From contig NZ_CP080383.1 in NCBI RefSeq assembly GCF_019443325.1, positions 124,001-188,000 on the forward strand: 64,000 nt of DNA. The letters run 5' to 3'. The notes under the pieces are model-generated. The model saw only the letters and a program-made list of their open reading frames with translations. It searched no databases and was not told the DNA's origin. Shown one piece after another: positions 55,585 through 64,000 of this stretch. The position numbers and the translations under genes were made by a program. Within the stretch, counting starts at the first letter, position 1. Every line of letters starts with the position of its first letter. The DNA comes from Cryobacterium sp. PAMC25264. Its GTDB lineage: Bacteria > Actinomycetota > Actinomycetes > Actinomycetales > Microbacteriaceae.

Positions 55585-57483
55585 GTGACAGACGCACGAG
55601 TGGCCAGAGTATCCGGCCGCGGCCGATTCCGAACCGGCGCAGTGGTGGCGGCAGCTCTCCTGCTCCACCTGATCACGCAGGCCGGTATGTACCTGGCCAC
55701 CCCCGGTTTCTCGCTCGGACGGTTCCGCGATTACTTCGTGCACGACCAGCTCGGCTACCTGGCGATCGTGAAGAATTTCTCAGAGGGACTCTTCGTCGCC
55801 GTGGAGCCGGACACCGAGACCGGGGCGAACACCTACCCGCGGATGTACTACGAGGCCATCGGCCTGGTGGCCCGCGTCACCGGGTGGGACCCGATCGTGG
55901 CGTGGAACGTGTGCGGCATGGCCGTGCAGCTGGTGCTCGTCGGGCTGCTCGCCGGCATCCTTGTCGGCCTGAGCCGGCGCTGGTGGGTGGGCCTGATCGC
56001 GCCGGTTCCCTTCATGCTCGGCACCTTCTCCCGGCTCACGGTCACCGGCTGGTACACGCCGCTCGAGTCGCACGCCGTGATCTGGGGCCCGTTCGGGCTG
56101 CTGCACACCCTCAACGGCGAATCGGTGTCGCTCTCGCTCGCCGCCATCTGCCTGCTCTCCCTCGGCCTGCTCTGGTTGCGGCCGGCCCGCCCGCGCACCC
56201 GGGTGCTGCTCACGACGCTGATCAGCCTGGTGCTCGGTGGCCTGGCCAACGTGCAGACCTACTCGTTCATCGCCGCGATCTACCTGCTGGCCTTCGGCCT
56301 GGCCACCTGGGTGATCCTCCGTGGCCGGCACTACGTGCTCGCGGCGCTGTCCGTCGTCCTCATCCCGGTGGTCTTCCTGGCCGGACCCACGGTGGCCGAC
56401 GCCGGCGGTCAGCTGCCGGCGCTGGTGTTCGGTTTGCTCCCCGCCGTGCCCGGCATGATCGCCCTCATCGTGCGGAGCCGGGGTACCGTGCTGCTGTACT
56501 GCGTCGCCGTCGTGCTCGGAGCGTCCCCGCAGGTGGTCCAGACCGTCGTCGGCCTCGTCACGGGCGACCCGTTCCTGGCCTACCGGGTGGCCTCCAACAC
56601 CAAGCTCGGCGTACCGCTGGAGACCGGGCTGATCTCGGGCCTCGCGCTGATCGTTCCTCTGATCGTCGTCCTCACCGCTGCCATCTGGCGCAAGCGCCCG
56701 CTCTGGGGCGCCTACGCGCTCGGAGCGGCCCTCGCCTGGATCCTGCTCGGCACCAACGACCTCTGGGGTGCCAACGCCGAGCCCTACCGGCTCTACATGG
56801 ACGTGTTCTTCCTCGTGGCGGCCACCATCCTCCCCATCGGGGTCATGGTGCTCACCGATCTGTGGAACGCCCGCGCCGAGCCTGTCCCGTCGGAGGTGGT
56901 CGAAGCCGACACGGCAGCCACGGCCAACGTGGCCGACACGCAGCCGTCGGATGCCCCCGGTGCCTCCGCGCCGCGCCGCCGCGCCGTCCCCCGCTGGGCC
57001 GTGCTGGTGGCCGCGCTGCTCTGCGTCGGCATCGCCACGGTGTCGCTCACGGACTGGTGGGTGTTCTACCGCGCCGGCGTCGCCCGGTCCCTCCTGGTGA
57101 CCGATTCGCCCCGAGACCGGGCGCTGACCGAGCTGGCGCTGCTCTCGGCCCAGACGCATCCGGGCACCCTGGTCATGGTGGATTCCTGTATCGACCCGCG
57201 GGTGCTCAAGGTCACCTCCGGTGTGCCCATTGCGTACTACCACCTCGGAATGGCCTGGCCCACCGACTATGACGCCATCGCCACGATCGTGTCGAGCCGG
57301 CTGAGCGGCGCCATCGACCGCGACGCGGCCATCGAGGGCAACGCCACCCAGGTGCTCACCGACAGCGAGTGCGGAGACGACTGGGGCGACCGCTACGCGG
57401 ACGACCTGGTCGAGCAGAGCACCCTGCCGTATACCCAGCCCGACGGCTCGAGCGGCACCATCACGCTGTGGGGCCTGGAGTAA
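55585..57483 (+). CDS. GT-C-like polytopic membrane protein
   Basis: A 632-residue protein with a hydrophobic N-terminal two-thirds (about ten to eleven helices, 15-440), a cytoplasmic Ala/Asp-rich linker near 445-475, one more helix (about 478-500) and a soluble C-terminus of ~130 residues with two cysteines (VDSCIDP and DSECGDD). The first extracytoplasmic loop has FVHDQLGYLAIVKNF, where an Asp could act as in GT-C enzymes. I do not recognise the exact family. It is divergent from glf and stands alone. Confidence 0.75.
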   Translation: MTDARVARVSGRGRFRTGAVVAAALLLHLITQAGMYLATPGFSLGRFRDYFVHDQLGYLAIVKNFSEGLFVAVEPDTETGANTYPRMYYEAIGLVARVTGWDPIVAWNVCGMAVQLVLVGLLAGILVGLSRRWWVGLIAPVPFMLGTFSRLTVTGWYTPLESHAVIWGPFGLLHTLNGESVSLSLAAICLLSLGLLWLRPARPRTRVLLTTLISLVLGGLANVQTYSFIAAIYLLAFGLATWVILRGRHYVLAALSVVLIPVVFLAGPTVADAGGQLPALVFGLLPAVPGMIALIVRSRGTVLLYCVAVVLGASPQVVQTVVGLVTGDPFLAYRVASNTKLGVPLETGLISGLALIVPLIVVLTAAIWRKRPLWGAYALGAALAWILLGTNDLWGANAEPYRLYMDVFFLVAATILPIGVMVLTDLWNARAEPVPSEVVEADTAATANVADTQPSDAPGASAPRRRAVPRWAVLVAALLCVGIATVSLTDWWVFYRAGVARSLLVTDSPRDRALTELALLSAQTHPGTLVMVDSCIDPRVLKVTSGVPIAYYHLGMAWPTDYDAIATIVSSRLSGAIDRDAAIEGNATQVLTDSECGDDWGDRYADDLVEQSTLPYTQPDGSSGTITLWGLE

Positions 57484-57501
57484 CCAGCCGCCGGCAGCTG
57501 C

Positions 57502-58821
57502 TCAGACGGCGGTGACCCGGGTCTTCCGCACCAGGATCAGGTACACGGCGTGCAGGAGAACTCCGGCCGCCGGGCCCACCAGCAGCGCCAGAACGGTCTT
57601 CTCGATGAAGCCGAGGGGCAGCAGCAGGCAGCCGATCGTGGTGAGGGCGGCGACGATCCAGCCGGCGCTGAACGCGGCGTGGGCGTTGCGCGAGAGCACC
57701 GCGGGGGCGCTGACGCACAGCGCACCGACCAGGGCAGAGGAGAGCACGAGGATCGCGATGATCCAGCCGTCCACCGTCGGCGCTTCCGGGTAGACGAAGG
57801 CGAAGATCGGCGGCCCGAGCAGGTAACCCAGCACGGCGAGCACGAGCCCGACGGCCACAACAGCGCCCTCCAACATGAGCAGGGTGCGCCAGAACTGCGC
57901 GGCCCTGCTGCGGAAGAAGACGATCAGGAAGCTCTGCAGGGCCATGCCGACCACGATCAGGGGCGCGCGGGTCAGCGTGGCTGCGAGAACGATGATGCCC
58001 AGGTCGTCGGCCGAGACCGTGGGCGAGGTGAGCTTGAGCACCAGCGGGAACCCGCTGATCATGATGCCCATCGCGGCCGCGGCCACGATGGTGCGGCCGA
58101 CGTTCCAGGTGAGCTGCGGCAGGGAGACGTCGAGCCGGGTCTTGCCCACGATGCGGGCGCGGGCGAACGGCCACACGGCGAGAACGGCCACCGGGAACGG
58201 GATGGCGATGGCCCAGGCGAAGGCGACGGCATCCGGGATCAGGTAGGCCACGCCGATCACCAGTACCAGGCGCAGCAGGCCCTCGATGCTGATCAGCGCG
58301 AACAGGGCCTTCCAGTGGCTGACGCCGTAGAGGGAACCGGCCAGGACCGCCAGCGGCACGTAGGAGGCGGCGCCGACGGCCAGCGGGAAGACCATTGCCC
58401 AGCCGTGTTCGGGGAAGACTGCGGCCTGCCAGAACGGCGCGGTGCCCAGTACGAGCACCAGGACCCCGAAGAACGCCATCAGGGCGAACGTGCCGGCCTG
58501 GCCGGACCGGGTGGTGTCACCCGGGAGCCTGGCCTGGGTGCCCCGGGTAATCTCCTGCTGGATTCCCGTCAGAGCCGCGGCGACCAGGAAGGTGAAGGCC
58601 CAGAACACAGCGAAGGTCGCGTACGGGGCGACGCCGATCAGCTTCGGCACCCACGCTGTGATCAGATAACCGGCGATCCCCACCACGCCGGTCGCCGCCA
58701 CGATCAGGACGAAGCCGTTGCCGGTCTTCGGGGTCGCCGTCTCCACAACGGGCAGCTCCTGGTCTGGCTCTTCTGTTTGACTCACGTGCACGGGTCCCGC
58801 TTCCTCGACTGGTCGTTCCAT
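57502..58821 (-). CDS. Wzx/MurJ-like polysaccharide flippase
   Basis: A 439-residue protein with about twelve predicted helices starting at FVLIVAATGVVGIAGYLITAWV. The first helices and the short basic loops resemble oligosaccharide flippases (MATE/MOP fold); GLLRLVLVIGVAYL is also typical. The first 30 residues are acidic and cytoplasmic. Its neighbours are two ligase-like proteins, a common arrangement for lipid-linked oligosaccharide transport. The identity within the superfamily is uncertain. An in-frame GTG about 11 codons downstream could be the start. Confidence 0.8.
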   Translation of the reverse strand: MERPVEEAGPVHVSQTEEPDQELPVVETATPKTGNGFVLIVAATGVVGIAGYLITAWVPKLIGVAPYATFAVFWAFTFLVAAALTGIQQEITRGTQARLPGDTTRSGQAGTFALMAFFGVLVLVLGTAPFWQAAVFPEHGWAMVFPLAVGAASYVPLAVLAGSLYGVSHWKALFALISIEGLLRLVLVIGVAYLIPDAVAFAWAIAIPFPVAVLAVWPFARARIVGKTRLDVSLPQLTWNVGRTIVAAAAMGIMISGFPLVLKLTSPTVSADDLGIIVLAATLTRAPLIVVGMALQSFLIVFFRSRAAQFWRTLLMLEGAVVAVGLVLAVLGYLLGPPIFAFVYPEAPTVDGWIIAILVLSSALVGALCVSAPAVLSRNAHAAFSAGWIVAALTTIGCLLLPLGFIEKTVLALLVGPAAGVLLHAVYLILVRKTRVTAV

Positions 58822-58868
58822 TGTGCGTGCTTCGGTGGTGGCACCGGCGCAGGCCGTTCGCCGCGAGC

Positions 58869-60173
58869 CTAGCCGTCCGTGCTGTTACGCAGGCTCGGCC
58901 CCAGTAGCCGCCGCCAGCTCTGCCCCTGCGCGGCCTTCACCGAACAGATCAACAGAAGCACCCAGCCGTACTCCACCAGGACCGTGCTCTCGGCCGCGGA
59001 GGTGACGAGCAGCACCACGAGCACGAGTGGCGACCAGACGTACACGACGGGCCGTTTGTTCGAGGCGAGCAGCCACGAGCGCACGAAGGCCAGGATCACG
59101 AGCGTCACGAAGGATAGGAATCCCACGAGGCCGACTTGGAAGTATACGTCGAGGAACGCGTTGAGGGCAGACGCGTGCTGGCTGTTCGTGACGAAGTCCA
59201 GCCAGCCGTACGGGCTGATCCGCTCCGGCCAGATGCCCGTCCAGCCCCAGCCCTCGAGCGGATGCAGGTCCACCAGACGCCACATCTCTCGCCAGAGCGA
59301 CGAGCGGGTCTCGAACTCGCTGCCGGCGTTCAACTGGCTGATGATGCCGGCCCGGGCGACGAAGACGAACAGGGCCGTGAGCACGGCGGCGCCGAGCAGG
59401 CTCAGCTGCAGGAGCCAGCGGTTCTCGGCCGGCGTGCGCCGCAGCCAGTACAGCGCAAGGGCCGCGATGCCCACGGCGCTGGCGACGACCACGAAGACGG
59501 GGGAGTGGGTCAGGATCAGGCCGAGCACCGCGAGGGCGATCGACCAGGCGGCCCGGCCGGGACGCACCGAGCGGGAGCGCAACTCGATGATGAAGCTGAT
59601 CGCGGCGATCAGGGAAACCAGGCCGAGAACGTTGCGGGAACCGAAGATGCCCTGGATCGGGCCGAGTAGGGCGATGTTGCCCTGCACGCCGAGGAAGGTG
59701 ATCGGGAGGTCGAGCAGGAGCCCGGAGAGCACCTCGAGGGCGATAGAGAGCCCCAGGAGCACCCGGAGGACGTCCCCGGTTGCACGGACGATCTGGATGG
59801 TGTCGCGCACCAGGGCCACATAGATGGCCAGGAATGCGAAGGCCAGCTGGTAGCCGACGCCGCTGAGCGTGCGCATGGGATACTCGCTCCAGAGCACCGA
59901 CAGGGAACACCAGACCAGGAACACCAGGATCGATACCGGCAGCAGGCCGTGCCACTCGATACTGTGCCTCCGGGCGATCATGGATGCCGCGGCCAGGAGC
60001 ACGAGGCAGATCAGCGCGCCCAGGAGCCCCGGCCACCCCATCAGGCTGCGCAGCAGGTGTGTGGCGAAGGCCAGGCCCAGGATCAGGTGGGTGAGCGTCG
60101 CGCTGAACCGCGGCGACGAGAAGGCCGCGGAGACCGCGGCGGGAATATGGCGGGGCCGGGACTGGTCCCTCAT
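58869..60173 (-). CDS. O-antigen-ligase-like membrane protein 1
   Basis: A 434-residue protein with about ten helices and a large loop between late helices (about 290-345). GSEFETRSSLWREMWRLVDLHPLEGWGWTG and NSQHASALNAFLDVYFQVGLVG fit the Wzy_C/WaaL family loop with its conserved Arg and His. In the second motif the residue before Asn is Leu rather than His, and the His lies five positions earlier. Such proteins polymerise or transfer lipid-linked glycans outside the membrane. The ATG overlaps the stop of the second paralog gene (ATGA). Confidence 0.85.
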   Translation of the reverse strand: MRDQSRPRHIPAAVSAAFSSPRFSATLTHLILGLAFATHLLRSLMGWPGLLGALICLVLLAAASMIARRHSIEWHGLLPVSILVFLVWCSLSVLWSEYPMRTLSGVGYQLAFAFLAIYVALVRDTIQIVRATGDVLRVLLGLSIALEVLSGLLLDLPITFLGVQGNIALLGPIQGIFGSRNVLGLVSLIAAISFIIELRSRSVRPGRAAWSIALAVLGLILTHSPVFVVVASAVGIAALALYWLRRTPAENRWLLQLSLLGAAVLTALFVFVARAGIISQLNAGSEFETRSSLWREMWRLVDLHPLEGWGWTGIWPERISPYGWLDFVTNSQHASALNAFLDVYFQVGLVGFLSFVTLVILAFVRSWLLASNKRPVVYVWSPLVLVVLLVTSAAESTVLVEYGWVLLLICSVKAAQGQSWRRLLGPSLRNSTDG

Positions 60174-61483
60174 CGCCGGCCCACACCCAGAAGCTCGGCG
60201 TCTGCGCCGGGGCGTTTGGTGGTCACGGCGAGGATCACGAGCAGCACCCAGCCGGACTCGACCAGGATGCGGCTTTCCGCCAGGCTCTGCGCGAGGAGGG
60301 CGACCGTGAGCAGGAGCGGCAGCAGCGAGACGACGGAGAACGGTTCGGTGTCGGCGACACCGAGGCGCGGCCGGTCGACGGCGAGGAACCAGGCCCGCCA
60401 CAGGGTCGACAGGGTCAGCGCGGCGAAGACGATCAGGCCCAGGATGCCCAGCTGCAGCCAGACATCCAGCCAGGCGTTGTGGGCCTGCAGGTATTGCACG
60501 CCCTTCCGCACCGCCAGGCCGTTGAACGGCTCCACCCACGGCGCCCAGTAGCTCACCCAGCCCCAGCCGACGACCGGCCGCTCGCCGGCGAGGCCGATGA
60601 CCCGGGACCAGATGTCGAATCGTCCGGTGAGGTCCTCGCTCTTGCCGAGCAGGGAGAGCAAGGTCGAGGAGAAAGCGACGAGCCCGACGACGGCCGCGGT
60701 CAGTGCCGCCGCCGCCGTGACGTAGAGCGGGCGACGGCCCAGCGGCGGCAGCCGGCGTGCCCACAGGGCGAAGAGCAGCGCGGCGGCGACGGCGACGAGA
60801 GCGACGGACACCGTGGCCGACCGGGTCAGCCAGAGCATCACGAGCGCCACGGCCACCCAGAAGATGCCGCGCCAGCGCGTCACGGTGCCGCCGACCAGCT
60901 GCACGGCGAAGACGATCAACGCCAGCAGGGCGATGAAGCCCAGCAGGTTGCGGCTGGCCACGATGCCCTCGATCGGGCCGCCCTCCAGCAGCAGCGCCCG
61001 CGACCAGTAGAACGCGGCGGGGATCTTGCCGCTGTACTCGACCCAGAACGGCAGTACCGGATGCCCGATGAACACGGCCACGATGAACTCGAAGAGGACG
61101 GACAGGCCGAGGATCAGCTTGAGGGCCACGCTGAGGGTGCGCAGCAATTCGGTCCAGCTCAGGCACAGGGCGAGGAACAGCCCGGCGATGGTGGTCGCCC
61201 ACTGCAGGGTCACCCCGATGGCCCCGGCGCCTGGATACGCCGACCAGGCCAGGGACAGGGTCGCCAGCAACAGGAACGCGGCCAGGGATTTGGGGAAACT
61301 CCGCCAGGTCCACTCCCGCCGGATGGACAGGAGGTAGCCGACGCTGCCGACGAGGACGACCACGGCGATGGCGCCGAATCCCCACCAGCCGAGCAGGTTG
61401 CGCCAGGCCTGGCCGGCCAGCACGGTGAAGAACACCAGGGTCGCGAAGAGGCGAACGGTGAGACGGCTCTGCACGGCGGGCAT
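60170..61483 (-). CDS. O-antigen-ligase-like membrane protein 2
   Basis: A 437-residue paralog of the previous protein, upstream in the same operon. It has about ten helices, with the family loop DLTGRFDIWSRVIGLAGERPVVGWGW and QAHNAWLDVWLQLGILGLIVF that keeps the usual His-Asn. ASRNLLGFIALLALI is shared with the paralog (GSRNVLGLVSLIAAI). TACCCT lies six bases before the ATG, so the mRNA may be leaderless. The two may act on different glycans or together. Confidence 0.86.
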   Translation of the reverse strand: MPAVQSRLTVRLFATLVFFTVLAGQAWRNLLGWWGFGAIAVVVLVGSVGYLLSIRREWTWRSFPKSLAAFLLLATLSLAWSAYPGAGAIGVTLQWATTIAGLFLALCLSWTELLRTLSVALKLILGLSVLFEFIVAVFIGHPVLPFWVEYSGKIPAAFYWSRALLLEGGPIEGIVASRNLLGFIALLALIVFAVQLVGGTVTRWRGIFWVAVALVMLWLTRSATVSVALVAVAAALLFALWARRLPPLGRRPLYVTAAAALTAAVVGLVAFSSTLLSLLGKSEDLTGRFDIWSRVIGLAGERPVVGWGWVSYWAPWVEPFNGLAVRKGVQYLQAHNAWLDVWLQLGILGLIVFAALTLSTLWRAWFLAVDRPRLGVADTEPFSVVSLLPLLLTVALLAQSLAESRILVESGWVLLVILAVTTKRPGADAELLGVGRR

Positions 61484-61489
61484 GTGTCT

Positions 61490-61495
61490 AGGGTA
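61490..61495 (-). promoter_or_regulatory. leaderless -10 box for the ligase operon
   Basis: TACCCT on the minus strand, six bases before the ATG at 61483. The operator of the opposite rhodanese operon begins 36 bases away. Confidence 0.45.
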
Positions 61496-61531
61496 CTGGG
61501 GACGCCTCTGCCGGACGGCGCGGATCCTCTG

Positions 61532-61550
61532 ATACCCTGAGGGGTATAAC
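61532..61550 (+). promoter_or_regulatory. CsoR/CstR-type operator overlapping a -10 box
   Basis: ATACCC-TGAG-GGGTAT (61532-61547) is a perfect inverted repeat with the G/C tracts and four-base centre of CsoR-family operators. TATAAC at 61545-61550 overlaps its right arm and could be the -10 of the rhodanese operon, so bound repressor would block transcription. The repressor gene is in the same operon. Confidence 0.7.
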
Positions 61551-61611
61551 TCGAGCGGATGCCGGCGCGTTCTGTGTGCCGCACCGCCCCGCGCAGCCCC
61601 GGAGGGACCCC

Positions 61612-62204
<593 letters not shown>

Positions 62205-62218
62205 TCCCGGGCCGGCGG

Positions 62219-62665
62219 CTACTGCGGGGTGCCTGCGCCGCCCTCGGCCAGGTAGGCGAGGCGGCGCAGGGTCTCCGTGTTGCGTACCGAGATGGCCGCG
62301 TCGCGCAGGAACAGCGGCACGAACCGGCCGGGTCCTGCGGTGGCGTCCTCGGTGATGCGCACGCGGCATCCGTTGCCCTGCGGCCGCACGTCGACGGCCA
62401 CCTGGGCTTCGCCGATGGGCCAGCCCCGCGCCTGCAGCAGCGCGTGCCGGGGCGGGTCCCACTCCAGCACCGACGTGGTGTCGTCGAGCAGGGCGGGCCA
62501 GACGCCGACCGAATGGTGGATGGTGCTGCCGGTGGCGGGCCAGGTCGCGTCGACGTCCCGCATGCGGGAGGCACCGACCACCCAGCCCGGGTAGAGCCAG
62601 CCGTCGGCGAGTACCGCGAAGACGCTCTCGGGGGAGCACTGCATGGTTCGGTAGTTCACGGCCAC
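62219..62665 (-). CDS. SRPBCC (START/polyketide cyclase-like) family protein
   Basis: A 148-residue protein of the SRPBCC ligand-binding fold. VNYRTMQCSPESVFAVLADGWLYPGWVVGASRMRDVD is the typical start, and the strand pattern with VLEWDPPRHALLQARGWP and FVPLFLRDAAISVRNTETLRRLAYLA forms the long C-terminal helix. The ligand is unknown. I chose the GTG at 62665 (GAAAGG eight bases upstream); a GTG at 62674 is possible. It lies next to a carotenoid-type oxidoreductase gene on the same strand, with which it may form an operon. Confidence 0.8.
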   Translation of the reverse strand: MAVNYRTMQCSPESVFAVLADGWLYPGWVVGASRMRDVDATWPATGSTIHHSVGVWPALLDDTTSVLEWDPPRHALLQARGWPIGEAQVAVDVRPQGNGCRVRITEDATAGPGRFVPLFLRDAAISVRNTETLRRLAYLAEGGAGTPQ

Positions 62666-62680
62666 GGGGGGCACCTTTCA

Positions 62681-64000
62681 TCAACCGGCTGTCGGGGAGA
62701 GATCGGGAGCGACGCGCACGCCGAGGTCGTGGCGCAGCGCGCTGAGGGCGGCGTGCCATCCGGCCAGGCCGTGCACACCGGGGCCGGGCGGGGTGGCCGA
62801 GGAGCACAGGTACACCCCGGCCAGCGGTGTGCGCCAGGGGTCGGGGGAGAGCACGGGCCGTCGCACCAGCTGGGTGAGGCTCACCTCGCCGGCCGAGATG
62901 TCCCCGCCGACGTAGTTGGGGTTGTGCCGCTCCACGTCCTGCGCGGTGCGGGCGGCGGTCGCCAGGATGGTGTCGCGGAAGCCCGGCGCGTACCGCTCGA
63001 TCTGGCGGATGATCACCTCGGTCTGATCCACGGTGGAGCCACGGGGAACATGCGTGTAGGCCCAGAGGGTGTGTCGGCCCGCCGGAGCGCGGCTCGGATC
63101 GATTCCGCTGGGCTGCGACACCAGCACATAGGGTTCCTCGGCGTGCCGGCCGCGCGCCACGGTGTTCTCGGCCCTCCGGATCATCGCCCGGGTGCCGCCG
63201 ACGTGCACGGTGCCCGCGGCGGCGAGGCCCTGCGCATGCCAGGGCACCGGGTCGGACAGCGCAAAATCCACCTTGGCGACGGCGTTTCCGTACCGGAAGG
63301 CCGCCAGACGCCGCGCGTACCCGGCGGGCAACTCCCCCTCGGCCAGTCGCAGCAGGGCACGGGGCGTGAGGTCCAGGAGCACCACCCGGGCCGGCGGCAG
63401 CTCGCGCAGCCGTCGCACCTCGGTGGACGTGACGATCTCGCCGCCGTGCGCCAGGAGGTCGTCGACCATCGCCGTCACGATGGCGCCGCTGCCGCCGACC
63501 GGGATCGGCCAGCCGCCCGCGTGCGCGTAGGTCGCGAGGGTGAGCCCGGCGCCGGCCGTGGCCAGGCTGGGCAGCGCCCTGATCGTGTGCGCGCTCACGC
63601 CGGTGAGCAGCGCCGGGGCCGTGTCGCCGCTGAACCGCCAGTCCCACAGTGGGCTGCCCTGCTCGAGGGTGCGCAGGCCGAAACGCAGCGCGGTCGCCGG
63701 GTGCCGGGGCATCCGCAGCAACTGGTTGCCGGTGAACTCGGCCACCTGCTGTGAATGCTCCACGAGCGGGGCGAACAACCGGTGCCACGCCGGGCCGTCG
63801 CGGCCCAGTTCGTCGACCGTGCGCGCCAGGCTGCGGTACGCCAGTCCGGCCCGGCCGCCGGGCAGCGGATGCCCGTAGGAGACCTCGGGCACCGTCAACT
63901 CCAAGCGATCCGAGAGGCCGAACCGCTGGAAGAACTCCGACGCCAGCGCCAGCGGGTGTACGGCGGAACACACATCGTGGTGGAAGCCGGGCAGTGTGAG
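62681..64000 (-). CDS. phytoene-desaturase-like FAD-dependent oxidoreductase (partial, N-terminus outside the window)
   Basis: At least 439 residues of a CrtI/COG1233-type FAD enzyme. The frame is open to the window edge, and the first visible residues (LTLPGFHHDVCSAVHPLALASEFF) match the segment that follows the missing N-terminal FAD motif by about 40-50 residues. GGWPIPVGGSGAIVTAMVDDLLAHGGEI is the substrate-domain signature; TPLAGVYLCSSATPPGPGVHGLAGWHAA is the C-terminal FAD-binding end. The substrate is unclear: many of these proteins are not carotenoid enzymes. It precedes the SRPBCC gene by 15 bases. Confidence 0.87.
   Translation of the reverse strand, partial: LTLPGFHHDVCSAVHPLALASEFFQRFGLSDRLELTVPEVSYGHPLPGGRAGLAYRSLARTVDELGRDGPAWHRLFAPLVEHSQQVAEFTGNQLLRMPRHPATALRFGLRTLEQGSPLWDWRFSGDTAPALLTGVSAHTIRALPSLATAGAGLTLATYAHAGGWPIPVGGSGAIVTAMVDDLLAHGGEIVTSTEVRRLRELPPARVVLLDLTPRALLRLAEGELPAGYARRLAAFRYGNAVAKVDFALSDPVPWHAQGLAAAGTVHVGGTRAMIRRAENTVARGRHAEEPYVLVSQPSGIDPSRAPAGRHTLWAYTHVPRGSTVDQTEVIIRQIERYAPGFRDTILATAARTAQDVERHNPNYVGGDISAGEVSLTQLVRRPVLSPDPWRTPLAGVYLCSSATPPGPGVHGLAGWHAALSALRHDLGVRVAPDLSPTAG

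Noticed and set aside
55780..57243. 487-codon minus-strand frame
   Set aside because: Antisense to the membrane protein at 55585-57483 and rich in Arg/Gly/His/Glu with no motif.

Overview
This window comes from a high-GC actinobacterium. GTG and TTG starts are frequent, ATGA/GTGA stop-start overlaps are common, and several genes have a TANNNT -10 box only 6-8 bases before the start codon. The gene set (SdhCDAB, an actinobacterial acyl-CoA carboxylase with an epsilon subunit, LpdA-type quinone reductase, Glf with a GlfT2-like enzyme, a MgtA-like mannosyltransferase beside manC) fits family Microbacteriaceae. A Cryobacterium-like genome is my best guess; this is inference from memory of the family, not a search result. 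No rRNA, tRNA, CRISPR array, prophage or insertion sequence was recognised.

Layout. 1-6.5 kb: a small membrane-anchored protein, the sdhCDAB operon (minus strand), and a mannosyltransferase divergent from manC. 6.6-19.9 kb: a nucleoside uptake and salvage island, with a BMP-type lipoprotein, a two-domain ABC ATPase, two permeases (the first with an apparent one-base frameshift), cytidine deaminase, thymidine phosphorylase, adenosine deaminase, purine nucleoside phosphorylase and a phosphosugar mutase that could process the released pentose or hexose phosphates. Inside this island sit an orphan PTS EIIA/EIIB pair and a DUF559-like nuclease gene flanked on each side by a pair of related extragenic palindromes. 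19.9-32.7 kb: quinone reductase, the biotinylated alpha subunit and the beta/epsilon subunits of acyl-CoA carboxylase with the biotin ligase BirA, Maf, an RNA methyltransferase, a NarL-type two-component pair with a third degenerate-kinase-like membrane protein, a PH-domain membrane protein and a GtrA-like protein. 32.8-35.9 kb: purK, purE and an LCP-family transferase gene.

34.5-61.5 kb is a large cell-surface glycopolymer locus: an LCP protein, dTDP-rhamnose synthesis (rfbA/B/C/D), UDP-galactofuranose mutase with a GlfT2-like polymerase, five further glycosyltransferases, a sugar epimerase-like protein, a Wzm/Wzt ABC exporter, two large GT-C-like membrane proteins, a Wzx-like flippase and two O-antigen-ligase-like proteins. 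It also carries a 782-residue secreted protein with a lysozyme-like N-terminal domain and about six propeller-like repeats. The genes suggest a rhamnose/galactofuranose polymer built on a lipid carrier, exported, and attached to peptidoglycan by the LCP enzyme.

61.5-64 kb: a rhodanese and a CsoR/CstR-family repressor under a matching palindromic operator, then a SRPBCC protein and a phytoene-desaturase-like FAD enzyme cut off by the window end. The most interesting items are the nuclease with its flanking palindromes, the secreted repeat protein in the glycan locus, the CstR-rhodanese module, the paired palindromes upstream of sdhC, and the unusually clear set of leaderless promoters.
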